Of a stretch of DNA of 23,088 nt, positions 15,673-23,088 are shown one piece after another; positions within the stretch are counted from its first letter, which is position 1, and every line of letters begins with the position of its first letter. The translations under genes and the position numbers were made by a program. This stretch comes from Chara braunii (lineage: Eukaryota; Streptophyta; Charophyceae; Charales; Characeae), in assembly GCA_003427395.1 (NCBI GenBank), contig BFEA01000152.1:165117-188204 (forward strand), in the 5' to 3' direction. The notes under the pieces were generated by a model. It was not told the DNA's origin. It saw nothing but the letters and a program-made list of their open reading frames with translations, and ran no database searches.

Positions 15673-15701
15673 AAAAAAAAAAAAAAAAAAAAAAAAAAAA
15701 A
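15673..15701. repeat. A29 tract inside LINE ORF2
   Basis: A run of 29 A replaces a few Lys codons between IHRVETILTN and the zinc-finger segment, and also changes the reading frame. LINE coding resumes on the far side, so this is an expanded homopolymer or the tail of a lost insertion rather than the element's own 3' end. Confidence 0.85.
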
Positions 15702-15722
15702 CACACATATAAAACAGCAAGT

Positions 15723-16139
15723 TTGCCATCACAGATATTGGCCTCACTCCTGTGGCTACAATCGCATCAGGCCATTCCGGTGGCCAGATGGCTGCGGAAG
15801 AGGGGAATGTCTGTTAAAGAAGCATGTGATAGGTGCAACTGGGTACTTGAAACCATGCATCATCTGTGGTGGGCGTGCCCAAAGTCAAGAAAATGGTGGG
15901 AGTGGTGGTTCAAGCATTGGGAGCAATGGTCAGGAATTTCAAATCTGACTGGCGAACGCAGGGTTATCTTGGGAGCACTTCTGGAAGGTATGTCAACGAA
16001 CAGAGGTTGGGGCTATGTTGCCCAAGTCTGCAGAGCGGTGCTGTTTTGGGTGATCTGGGCAGATCGCAACGATAAGAGGTTCAAAGGTCAGCGCTTGTCA
16101 GAGCCACAAGCAGCAAGGCTCTTCCGAAAGCTACTCTGA
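15723..16139 (+). CDS. LINE ORF2 segment: zf-RVT-like zinc finger
   Basis: The segment reads MPSQILASLLWLQSHQAIPV, then CDRCNWVLETMHHLWWACPK, giving a C-x2-C...H-x4-C arrangement typical of the zinc-binding domain at the end of plant LINE reverse transcriptases (zf-RVT). It continues with Trp-rich sequence and VLFWVIWADRNDKRFKG. The TGA at 16137 stands where Trp would fit. The same frame reads on (NEIRADWRRKAGRG, then FKATWGLNEGVPW) to TAG 16290-16292, the probable original end. It is part of a pseudogene. Confidence 0.75.
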   Translation: MPSQILASLLWLQSHQAIPVARWLRKRGMSVKEACDRCNWVLETMHHLWWACPKSRKWWEWWFKHWEQWSGISNLTGERRVILGALLEGMSTNRGWGYVAQVCRAVLFWVIWADRNDKRFKGQRLSEPQAARLFRKLL

Positions 16140-16292
16140 AATGAGATCAGAGCAGATTGGAGAAGGAAAGCGGGGAGGGGGAAAAACAGGGAAGCCCAGA
16201 GATGGTTCAAAGCCACCTGGGGGTTAAACGAGGGAGTGCCTTGGGTCTCGGAAGGGGGCAGACTCCGGTTTTCCAACTGGTGGGATAAGTAG

Positions 16293-17104
16293 ATCGAGAA
16301 AGAGCAGGGTCATTGGGTGGGGGAGAACCTGCTGTAAGGGTAATAGTAGGTAGTGAGGGAAAGAGCGATCCTAGTTGAGGGAGGCTCGACCCCGTTCTGC
16401 TGTTTCGTGGTTTGTTAGGAGTTTGAGGCCTTGTGGATTAATTATTAAGAACCAGGGCACTTGGTTCCGGTCGGCAGTCAAAGGAGACTGCAAAGGGCAG
16501 GGTAGGGAGGAGAGTGCCTGTGATAGGCTCAGATCCGTACCGCGCGGCTTGCAGTATCCCTGAGGAAAAATCCCGCGGAAGCCCCGAAGTACGGACACGG
16601 ACAGAAAGGGGTTTTTCCTTCTTTTTGCTTTTGTTTTCTTTTTGAAATGGCTTTTTCATTTTGTTTGGTTAATAACTCCCGCGCGGGCGAATAGCGGCCG
16701 CGGTATGAAAAGCAAGAAACGGTTTCGGTTGGAACCTTTTTTTTTGAATTTTTGTGCGCGCGCCTAAGCTCCGACTTCTTTGCGCGTCTTGCACCCCCGT
16801 TTCTTGTTTTGCATCCCCGCGCCATCTTCCCTTCTTGCTGCGCGCGTTTTCCCCATGGAGGACTCTTCGTCTTCCCCTCCGCCCAGTTCGATCCTTACTC
16901 CGCGAAGTGATTGGCCGCGTAGTTGGGATGCTCGGATCAATGTGGAGAGCAGGAAACCGCGCACCACTTGAACGGACACCCCAATCACGCAGGACCATGG
17001 CATCCCGCGGGTCGAACCCTCTAACTCCCCACCTCCCTCCTGTCCTGCTCATCTACAACCTGCGCTGCCCGCACCTCGCGCTGACAACCCGCCGCCTCCC
17101 GCGC
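16293..17104. other. Non-coding, GC-rich toward 17100; LINE 3' end unresolved
   Basis: The first part is presumably the LINE 3' UTR, but no poly-A or duplication marks its end. From about 16680 the sequence is rich in GCGCGC and CCGCG motifs and behaves like promoter-proximal DNA. Open frames cross it, but they lie upstream of the TATA box and match no family. Confidence 0.4.
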
Positions 17105-17142
17105 TATAAATTCGCGCAACCCTCTCCTCTCTCTCTCTCTTT
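17105..17142 (+). promoter_or_regulatory. Candidate RNA polymerase II core promoter (TATA box plus CT-rich initiator)
   Basis: TATAAAT at 17105-17111 is followed about 15 bp later by a CT-rich tract (about 17121-17142), the plant pyrimidine-patch arrangement. Transcription would begin around 17135-17145 on the plus strand. The first ATG after it (17155) opens only a 14-codon frame. It may be the promoter of the downstream Ty3 element's LTR or of an unidentified host transcript. Confidence 0.45.
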
Positions 17143-18827
17143 GATCTCGGCTGCAATGTTGCGCGAGCTATGCGCGAAAGTCCGCGGCGCCGAACAGGCT
17201 TGACGAGCCCAAGGACGGGCGGAGTGACGACGTGGGGTGGGCCCGCGGTAGTCTCGGGGCGAAGCAGTCGGAGGGACTGAGCAGTGGTGGGGATTGGACG
17301 CTGGCTGCGGCAGGGCCTTGTGGCTATGGTGGTCAGTGGTCTCGGGAGGTTTTGAAGGCTGCGCCTAGGGGCGGCAGTTAATTGAAATTTTTGTGTACAA
17401 GAAGGACTCGCTTTTATCTCCATTGCTGCTTTGTCTATGCATGTCGTGTGTGTGAAGCCCCGAGTGATGGGAGCTGGTTGTGCGCATGAGTGATGTCGAA
17501 GGTCTATGGATGATTANATGTCNTNTCAAGGGTTGTTGATTGCATGCATGTCTGTGTGTATGTACTTGTCCGGGNGGGGNCNGGGAAACTGAACTGGGGG
17601 ACCGTCTGCTTAGGAGTACGAGTGTGTTGATCCTGTTGCTNCCCTCCCCTCCGCGGNCTTTCCTGCGCGCAAAGCGGGTTCNGCGTAACTCACTCTCTCC
17701 CTCTCTATCGCCTTTCTTNTTGAACTGATAGTCATCGCTTTTNGAACTTCTCGTCCCTGCACCGGTGACGTCAACNGCCTGCGTCCGCNCGCGCGGTCGA
17801 CGCCCCCGCAAGGGNAAGGGAGCTTAGATTTCGTCATCTTCTTCCGACGAACCCACCTTGAGGGAGAAGAGTTGTGTCGAGTGTTGTATGGAGTCGGTGT
17901 TGGTTCGGATGACCGGGAGCGTGGGATTTTGCCCGTGTTCATCGCTCACCTCCGATCGTCTCATCTCACTACCGACCTTCCCCATTGCAGATGACGACAG
18001 CGTCTACTGCGATGCGGATGTATGGCGCGCGCTGAGACGGACGGAGCAAGTGTGTTGGCAAGACCCGCCCCGGGCGTGTAATATAGGGGGGAACGGGCTT
18101 GCCTTGATTGATCGCTTTGATTCCCCGACTCTAATATTGCCTTATACGGGTTTGACGGTGTTGCCCTGGTCGGCCGCTCACGCTGCGTGGCGGCCGCAGT
18201 TTGATTGTCGCTGGTGTCGCCAGGGGGACTCGTGTTCTTGGCAACGCTTGGTCCTTGGTTACGAGGGAGCGACACGTTTCCCCGATCTCTCCCGTAATGC
18301 GGGGGCGCTGCCCGCGCAATTTCGAATCCGGATGCCGGCGAGTCCTCCCGCCATTTCACCCTCTCGGAAACTTCCACGCGGACTTTGCGAGTCCGACGCC
18401 GAGGCTTGAAGGCCTCGAACCAACCCCTTCTACAGCAAAAACCCGACGGTCCGGTCACTTCACGAGGTCGATGACGAGGCCTGAAGGCTTCGAACCCACT
18501 ACCTATCCCTCAAGCCCATGACGGTCGGAGTTTCTGTCTTCCGCCGCCATGGCCTTCTCCCCTTGGTGCCTTTTTCCATCCTGATGCACGACGGCAATTC
18601 GTTTTTGTGGAAACCCTTCTAATTTTATCGTTTTGGAGTGATTCGACTCCCCCCCCCCCACGGGACTTCGCGACGACAGTTCGACTCCAGGGTAACCTCT
18701 GGCACGAAACGAGAGCCTCCCGTTCCGTCCGGGAGACTCAACCCCGACGGCCAAAAATCCTCGGCCACGCCCCTCCTAGAACTCTGATCGACGATCCAGT
18801 ACGGGAAGCTGCGAGGGGGCGTGAGGT
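17143..18827. other. Non-coding leader or 5' LTR candidate of the Ty3 element, with Ns
   Basis: Around twenty isolated Ns lie between 17517 and 17815. A CT-rich stretch ending in CCCCATTGCAG (about 17982-17992) resembles a 3' splice site. The motif GAGGCYTGAAGGCYTCGAAC occurs at 18401 and 18476, 75 bp apart. The sequence up to 18827 should contain the 3' end of the 5' LTR because the primer-binding site follows, but no terminal CA is visible next to it and the 3' LTR is outside the window, so LTR borders cannot be set. Confidence 0.35.
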
Positions 18828-18840
18828 TGGTATCAGAGCT
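18828..18840 (+). other. Primer-binding site for initiator-methionine tRNA
   Basis: TGGTATCAGAGCT contains the 12-nt sequence complementary to the 3' end of plant initiator tRNA-Met, the commonest primer of plant LTR retrotransposons. It marks the start of the internal region of the Ty3 element and lies about 180 bp upstream of gag. Confidence 0.85.
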
Positions 18841-19019
18841 GACTCGTTTCGGCTCCGAGGTTTTCCTAGGACGAATACCCTGCTTAAGAATTTTCCTTTT
18901 TTCTGATCTTTCTTTTTAGATTTTTCTCATTTTTGAGTAGGCTGGCTCCCCGTTGCCGGCGGCCCGCGAATAGCAATCAGAACCGAGCGAGAGGTCGGGC
19001 TCGAAACCCGCCTCCTGCG

Positions 19020-19769
19020 ATGGTGGAACCCGGAATTGGGGGTGAAAACGACGGTGATAACCACGCGGGGATGGTCAATCATCCCCTGTACTTTGTACCT
19101 CCTCCTTCCGAAGTTCCCATTTTCTCCGAAGATGATACCGACCCTCGCACCTGGCTAGCTGCCTTGAAAGCCCAGGGCTGGTCGGACCAGTTGCTCCGAG
19201 AACGAATCACCGGAAGGTTAGCCGAAACCGCTTTTGAGTGGTATGGACATAACCCCTTCACTAATTGGCTAGCCTTCCAGAGGAAATTTCCCGACAGATT
19301 TGACCACATCGCACCACGTCAATGCCTCCGTCTAATAAAGGAATACACGCAGCAGCCTCGGGAGACTTTGGCTAGATATGCTGAACGTTTTACGTACCTA
19401 GCCGAACGCTCCGGGGTGGACGAGAAAATGGTACGGAGTGATTTCGTCAGAGGATTGTCAGATTCTCGTCTGCGGAAAAAGATCCGCAAGAAATGCAACC
19501 CTATAGAACATACCCTGACGGAGCTAATTCAGTACGCAATTAAGTACGGGAAAGAAAATTATGATCTGGGCCTGGACTCAGAATCCGACGAGGATGACCC
19601 TTGGGGGGTTCGACGCAATAGCTACTCCGCTACGGCACGAATGTTCGAAGATCGCTTCGGGTTGGCTCCGACAAAAAAAGGCTTGGATCGGAAAGCTTTT
19701 TCCTCTGCTTCGACCTCCTGTCGCTCTAGTCAAGCACAAGGAGGCCGGGGTGAGAAGAAGTGTCCATGA
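19020..19769 (+). CDS. gag: Ty3/gypsy Gag (capsid)
   Basis: Gag assembles the virus-like particle. The first ATG in the open frame is 19020 (MVEPGIGGENDGDNHAG), giving 249 residues, although the frame is open without an ATG back to 18933. The Retrotrans_gag-type core runs about residues 45-170: PRTWLAALKAQGWSDQLLRE, AFEWYGHNPFTNWLAFQRKF, TLARYAERFTYLAERSGVDE and MVRSDFVRGLSDSRLRKKI. An acidic patch (DSESDEDD) follows. It ends TGA at 19767, overlapping the ATG of the next frame (19766) in ATGA. The zinc knuckle expected in Gag is encoded in that next frame, so the break is either a frameshift lesion or an expression signal. Confidence 0.8.
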   Translation: MVEPGIGGENDGDNHAGMVNHPLYFVPPPSEVPIFSEDDTDPRTWLAALKAQGWSDQLLRERITGRLAETAFEWYGHNPFTNWLAFQRKFPDRFDHIAPRQCLRLIKEYTQQPRETLARYAERFTYLAERSGVDEKMVRSDFVRGLSDSRLRKKIRKKCNPIEHTLTELIQYAIKYGKENYDLGLDSESDEDDPWGVRRNSYSATARMFEDRFGLAPTKKGLDRKAFSSASTSCRSSQAQGGRGEKKCP

Positions 19770-21220
19770 AAGAGGTCGCAGCCCAATTAGTTACGGTAGT
19801 GGCCCCGCTGACGGAGTTTGTTCAGGGCCTGCAGCGGCAACGCCTAGTAGCCGCACAACGGCAACAAGCGGCTATGGCCGCCGAGGCCCCTATGATAAGA
19901 CCAGCCGTGGTCGGGGCTGTCCCGCCCCTACACTGTTATAACTGTAATCAGCCAGGTCACCTTGCGAAAGATTGTCCGAAACCTCGAACTCAGGGCGGGC
20001 CCGCTGGGCCTTCCCAAATCCCGCTGGCTGCTCCAACCGCTGCAGGACAGGGGAGGGTGGCCACGGTGATGGATACCGGGGCAACGGATATGTTGACCCC
20101 TGTGGCCACCGAGATAGGGCCCGATGAATACATGGCTGCGGCGATGTTCGAACTCGGGACCATTGGAGTGATACGCCCCGTCCAACGGATTACCGAGGAA
20201 AGCGACCTCGGGCCGTGGCGACCAGGATTCGAAGACCTTGCGGCACCTGGTCCTGAATACAAGGATGGCCATATCGACGTATTGGATGCCTTGAAGGCTC
20301 TGGATCTTCGGATCCCCGTCCCTATTCCCTATCTGCTAACCATTTCCGAAGCGGCTAACGAAAAGTTGATCGAACGATGCCTCAAGAACAGGCGCCGATT
20401 CGAGGAAAGTCGAAAGGACAAAAAGCCGGTCCTACGGGACCTACCCACAAACGAGGAGTCGCAGCCCTCGACCTCAAAGGTGCACGAAGCCGACCGGATA
20501 GGAATGATCCAGACCGTAGACTCTGCCTCGGAAAAACCCGAGGTATTCCTCCGAGCCTATCCTATAATCTGGAAAAGCGTTGAGTGTGACTGCGAGGTCT
20601 GGGGAAATCCCTCGGCCGCCATCCTAGACTCAGGATCGCCAGCGGTCGCCATTTCTTGGAGATTGACGAAACAGTTGGGAAGGGAAGGACAGGTTCAGCC
20701 CCTCCGACCAGATGAACTGTATATATCCGCTACGGAAAACAGTATTCATTGTAAAGGGCGAATAACGAACGTGCCTATACAGGTGGGGCGGGTGCATTGT
20801 TTGTGCGACCTAATCGTGCTGGATGTACAAGCGTACGATGTTCTGCTAGGCATTCCGTGGCAGGCGGCGGTCGGAGCGCGAATGCACTTTGACTGTTGTA
20901 AGGTGGTGCTCACATCGGCCCACGCCAAACTCCAAACGATACCAATGAGACTGGCGGTGCGCATGCGCACCCAGCCGGCGCATCGACTCACCACAAAAGC
21001 CCATCAAATCAATATGATCCGACGCCTGTCACGAGACGAAAATGAACCCTCGATGGAAACTGACGAGACTGATGTACCCGACCGATATCCGATCCGAGTT
21101 AAGGATCGGTGGCGCCATTCTTGGCGGCGAGAACCACTGGAAATTGTTCGGAGCGAGTTCAATTGGTTGCACGCGTTCTCCTCCGTGGTGCAGGGGAAAC
21201 CCCTGTTGAGGGTGTTCTGA
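19766..21220 (+). CDS. Ty3/gypsy nucleocapsid zinc knuckle and aspartic protease
   Basis: The frame (ATG 19766, or GTG 19760) first encodes an amphipathic, Gln-rich helix (VAPLTEFVQGLQRQRLVAAQ). A perfect CX2CX4HX4C knuckle, CYNCNQPGHLAKDC, follows at about 19935-19976 and binds genomic RNA. The aspartic protease core is AAILDSGSPAVAIS (DSG at 20627-20635) through YDVLLGIPWQAAV (about 20836-20874). The active-site triad is DSG rather than DTG. The frame ends at TGA 21218 before reverse transcriptase, which continues in the same frame, so the stop is probably a mutation. An earlier DTG triplet at 20072 lacks a protease fold around it. Confidence 0.75.
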   Translation: MKEVAAQLVTVVAPLTEFVQGLQRQRLVAAQRQQAAMAAEAPMIRPAVVGAVPPLHCYNCNQPGHLAKDCPKPRTQGGPAGPSQIPLAAPTAAGQGRVATVMDTGATDMLTPVATEIGPDEYMAAAMFELGTIGVIRPVQRITEESDLGPWRPGFEDLAAPGPEYKDGHIDVLDALKALDLRIPVPIPYLLTISEAANEKLIERCLKNRRRFEESRKDKKPVLRDLPTNEESQPSTSKVHEADRIGMIQTVDSASEKPEVFLRAYPIIWKSVECDCEVWGNPSAAILDSGSPAVAISWRLTKQLGREGQVQPLRPDELYISATENSIHCKGRITNVPIQVGRVHCLCDLIVLDVQAYDVLLGIPWQAAVGARMHFDCCKVVLTSAHAKLQTIPMRLAVRMRTQPAHRLTTKAHQINMIRRLSRDENEPSMETDETDVPDRYPIRVKDRWRHSWRREPLEIVRSEFNWLHAFSSVVQGKPLLRVF

Positions 21221-21307
21221 ATAGCTGATCTTTCGGAACCCCCTGCGTTCTTGTATCTCGGGACGGACCCCCTACTTGAAAGATTTACCGAGCTTAGGGG
21301 GCTGTAA

Positions 21308-23088
21308 GATTTATCTTTTCAACCTCCACGGCCCCTACTCACGAATGAAAAAGCCACGATACTCCTGAAAGAGGGGGTGTCGTTTCAACCCCAAACAAAG
21401 GAATATCGGTGGGGCCCGAGGGAACTGACGCAGACCTTTTCGGTAGAACCCTCGGCCGAACCCGAACTGGACAGTGACAGTGACATGGAAAGCGAGCCGG
21501 TGAGTCTGGCGGACAATCAACTTATTGCGACTATCCTTTCGGCGAAAACCGACAACTCTTTGTTTGGGGCCTCGCCCGATGCCAGCACGGCGGTCCCCAC
21601 GGTTACGACGACGGTCTCCCTTCCTGGGGGAACCGTAGAAGTTCAGTTGCCAGCCCGTGTTCCGGATGAATACAGACGCCTCCTCCTGGCGGTTATACGG
21701 GCCTATCTTGAGGCCGTCAGTATTCAAAACCATGACATAGGGCTAACCCCTTTAATACAACACGCGATTGATACCGGGGATCACTCCCCGATATATTGCC
21801 GACCGTACCGATATTCCCTTAAAGAAAGACAGATGGCGTTGGAAAGGGTACGGGAATTCGAGCCGTTGGGGTGGGTCAAACCATCCCTAGGACCGTGGTC
21901 TTTTCTCGTGGTCCTCGTGCCAAAACGAAATGGTTCGGTCCGGGTATGTATCGACTACCGGAAATTGAATGCTATCACTACCAAAGATGTATATCCCTTG
22001 CCGCGAATCGACGATTTGTTAGATGCTATCGGGGCCGCGCGAGTCTTTTCCAAGTTCGATATCCGACACGGTTTTCACCATGTCGCAGTCCGACCGGAGG
22101 ACCGACCCAAAACCGCTTTTGTCCTATTTGAGGGCACGTGGCAATGGGTCCGGTGTCCCATGGGAATTTGTAACGCCCCTGCAACGTTGCAGCGGGCCAT
22201 GAATATGGCCTTCGCTGAGTTCGTTAACAAAACCCGACTAACCCAGCCCCTGATCAATTTTTGCGTGATTGTGTACATGAACGATATTTTGGTCTTTTCA
22301 AAAATACACGAGTACCACGTGGAACACATTGAGTGGGTTTTGGATTCACTAAAGGATGCAGGGTTCAAAGTGGCCTTGGAGAAAAGCGAGTTCTTCTTGT
22401 CGGAGATCTCATTCTTGGGGTACATCGTCACGGTCGATGGACTAAAACCGGATCCAAGGAAGGTGGCATCAGTTCAAGAAGCCCCGGCGCCGGTCACACT
22501 CACCCAGGTTCGGGTTTTTCTAGGGCTAGCATCCTATTACCGACGCTTCATCAAGGGGTTCGCCGGTATAGCGAAGCCCCTCACGAACCTGCTGAAGAAA
22601 GAGGAACAACTGATCTGGACACCGGAATGCGAAGCGGCGTTTCAGGCGTTGAAGGAGGCTCTGACATCTGCTCCTGTGTTGGCGCGTCCCGACCTGACAA
22701 GACCGTTCGCACTGTACACCGACTGGCAGCCTCAGGCGATATCGGCGGTGCTGACTCAGCACGGGGCGGACNNAAGGGAACACGTCATTGAGTATGCGTC
22801 CAAGACGCCGAGCCAGGCGCAGGCTAATTACGAAGCGTGCAAAGGCGAATGCCTGGCGGTGGTGTGGGGGATCCAGCATTTCCGACCGTATCTTTACAGC
22901 CAGAAATTCGTGCTGGTAACGGATCATCAGCCGCTGCTGTCCCTACGCAACAACACGGACTACACGGGGACGCTGGGCAGGTGGGCGGTGCGTCTGCAAG
23001 ACTATGACTTCGACATCCACCACCGTGCCACGCGGCAGCATGGTAACGCCGATGGATTGACGCGCCTCCTGCCGCCCAACAAGTGTCC
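21308..23088 (+). pseudogene. pol: Ty3/gypsy reverse transcriptase-RNase H, 3' end outside window
   Basis: This is the same frame as the protease segment, separated from it by TGA 21218 and TAA 21305, and open to the window edge. A low-complexity spacer runs to about 21660. The reverse transcriptase begins near IDTGDHSPIYCRPYRYSLKE, with VCIDYRKLNAIT, YPLPRIDDLLD, motif A KFDIRHGFHHVAV, CPMGICNAPATLQRAMN and motif C YMNDILVFS (22274-22300). Motif C normally reads Y-x-D-D, and here the first catalytic Asp is Asn. The connection domain FLGLASYYRRFIKGFAGIAK leads to RNase H, with LYTDW (22715-22729), YEACKGECLAVVWG and VTDHQPLLSL. Its Asp, Glu and Asp are all present. It ends HHRATRQHGNADGLTRL just before the expected integrase. 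NN at 22772-22773 leaves one residue undefined. Confidence 0.85.

Larger units (their letters stand above)
8711..16292 (+). mobile_element. L1-like non-LTR retrotransposon (LINE), decayed
   Basis: The parts follow the order of a plant L1-type LINE: repeated 5' leader, ORF1 with a CCHC zinc knuckle, then ORF2 with AP-type endonuclease, reverse transcriptase and a C-terminal zf-RVT-like zinc finger. ORF2 spans about 4.2 kb, close to the family's usual length. There are many frameshifts and stops plus a nested insertion in ORF1. No poly-A end or target duplication was identified, so both outer borders are approximate. Confidence 0.85.
12052..16292 (+). pseudogene. LINE ORF2 (endonuclease-reverse transcriptase), broken
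   Basis: ORF2 nicks target DNA and reverse-transcribes LINE RNA. The start ATG (12052, MGKIKIATRNVKGLG) matches the usual ORF2 opening (KIATWNVRGL type). Domain order: AP-type endonuclease 12052-12770, linker to about 13540, reverse transcriptase about 13540-14300, C-terminal region to about 15450, zf-RVT-like finger about 15720-16000, end TAG at 16290. Lesions include a frameshift near 12105-12120, stops at 12251 and 12329, a TGA at 13541 where Trp is expected, a 1-nt deletion near 13890 in the EKAYDRVNW motif, a frameshift near 14735, several lesions at 15455-15672, an A29 tract at 15673, and a TGA at 16137. Confidence 0.85.
18828..23088 (+). mobile_element. Ty3/gypsy LTR retrotransposon, 5' portion, truncated by the window end
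   Basis: The order primer-binding site, gag, zinc knuckle, protease, reverse transcriptase, RNase H is that of an LTR retrotransposon. The polymerase sequence is Ty3/gypsy type (VCIDYRKLNAIT, YPLPRIDDLLD, FLGLASYYRRFIKGFAGIAK). Integrase and the 3' LTR lie beyond the window. Two in-frame stops and a catalytic substitution show that this copy is not autonomous. Confidence 0.9.

Noticed and set aside
16754-17203. 149-codon open frame across the TATA box
   Set aside because: It lies across the predicted promoter and initiator; low-complexity Arg/Pro/Ser composition.
17858-18409. 183-codon open frame in the GC-rich leader
   Set aside because: An opposite-strand frame of similar length covers the same sequence, as expected from GC-rich DNA. 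No motif was recognised and it overlaps repeated GAGGCYTGAAGG motifs.
20072-20080. DTG triplet as protease active site
   Set aside because: The surrounding sequence lacks the protease fold; the DSG at 20627 with downstream VLLGIPW fits the family.
1-23088. CRISPR array, rRNA or bacterial operon structure
   Set aside because: No regularly spaced identical short repeats and no rRNA-like conserved blocks; all coding signal is eukaryotic retroelement.

Overview
This window looks like gene-poor, repeat-dominated nuclear DNA of a green plant or streptophyte alga. The evidence is a primer-binding site matching plant initiator-methionine tRNA, a plant-style L1-like LINE ending in a reverse-transcriptase zinc finger, a Ty3-type retrotransposon, and U6-snRNA-like copies with eukaryotic core motifs. 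The species cannot be assigned from sequence alone. I found no intact host protein-coding gene that I would defend.

Layout. 1-8240 is a patchwork of short elements: tRNA-derived SINE candidates with poly-A tails, homopolymer tracts, a 665-bp element with hAT-like inverted termini (1758-2422), a complete type III hammerhead ribozyme (2529-2588), a 300-bp foldback hairpin (3797-4100), a cluster of U6-like sequences joined to a repeat unit that carries a covarying hairpin (5116-6137), an inverted-terminal MITE (6184-6508), and several palindromes and microsatellites. 8711-9335 is a tandem array of four units of about 157 bp. It lies directly upstream of a decayed LINE and is probably that LINE's monomeric 5' UTR. 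9453-12065 is LINE ORF1 (zinc knuckle, unusual C-terminal domain), interrupted by a 342-bp inverted-terminal insertion. 12052-16292 is LINE ORF2 (endonuclease, reverse transcriptase, C-terminal zinc finger), broken by frameshifts and in-frame stops. 16340-18827 is GC-rich non-coding DNA with a TATA box and CT-rich initiator at about 17105-17142 and scattered single Ns. It may include the 5' LTR of the next element. 18828-23088 is the 5' part of a Ty3/gypsy element: primer-binding site, gag, nucleocapsid zinc knuckle plus protease, reverse transcriptase and RNase H. It runs off the window before integrase.

How the parts relate. The LINE would have supplied reverse transcription for the poly-A-tailed SINE and U6-like copies. 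In this copy both catalytic machineries are damaged: the LINE endonuclease has lost two catalytic residues and the Ty3 polymerase has YMND in place of Y-x-D-D. The liveliest signals are RNA-level: the hammerhead ribozyme with complementary loops 1 and 2, and the repeat hairpin whose stem changes compensate between two copies next to U6-like sequence.
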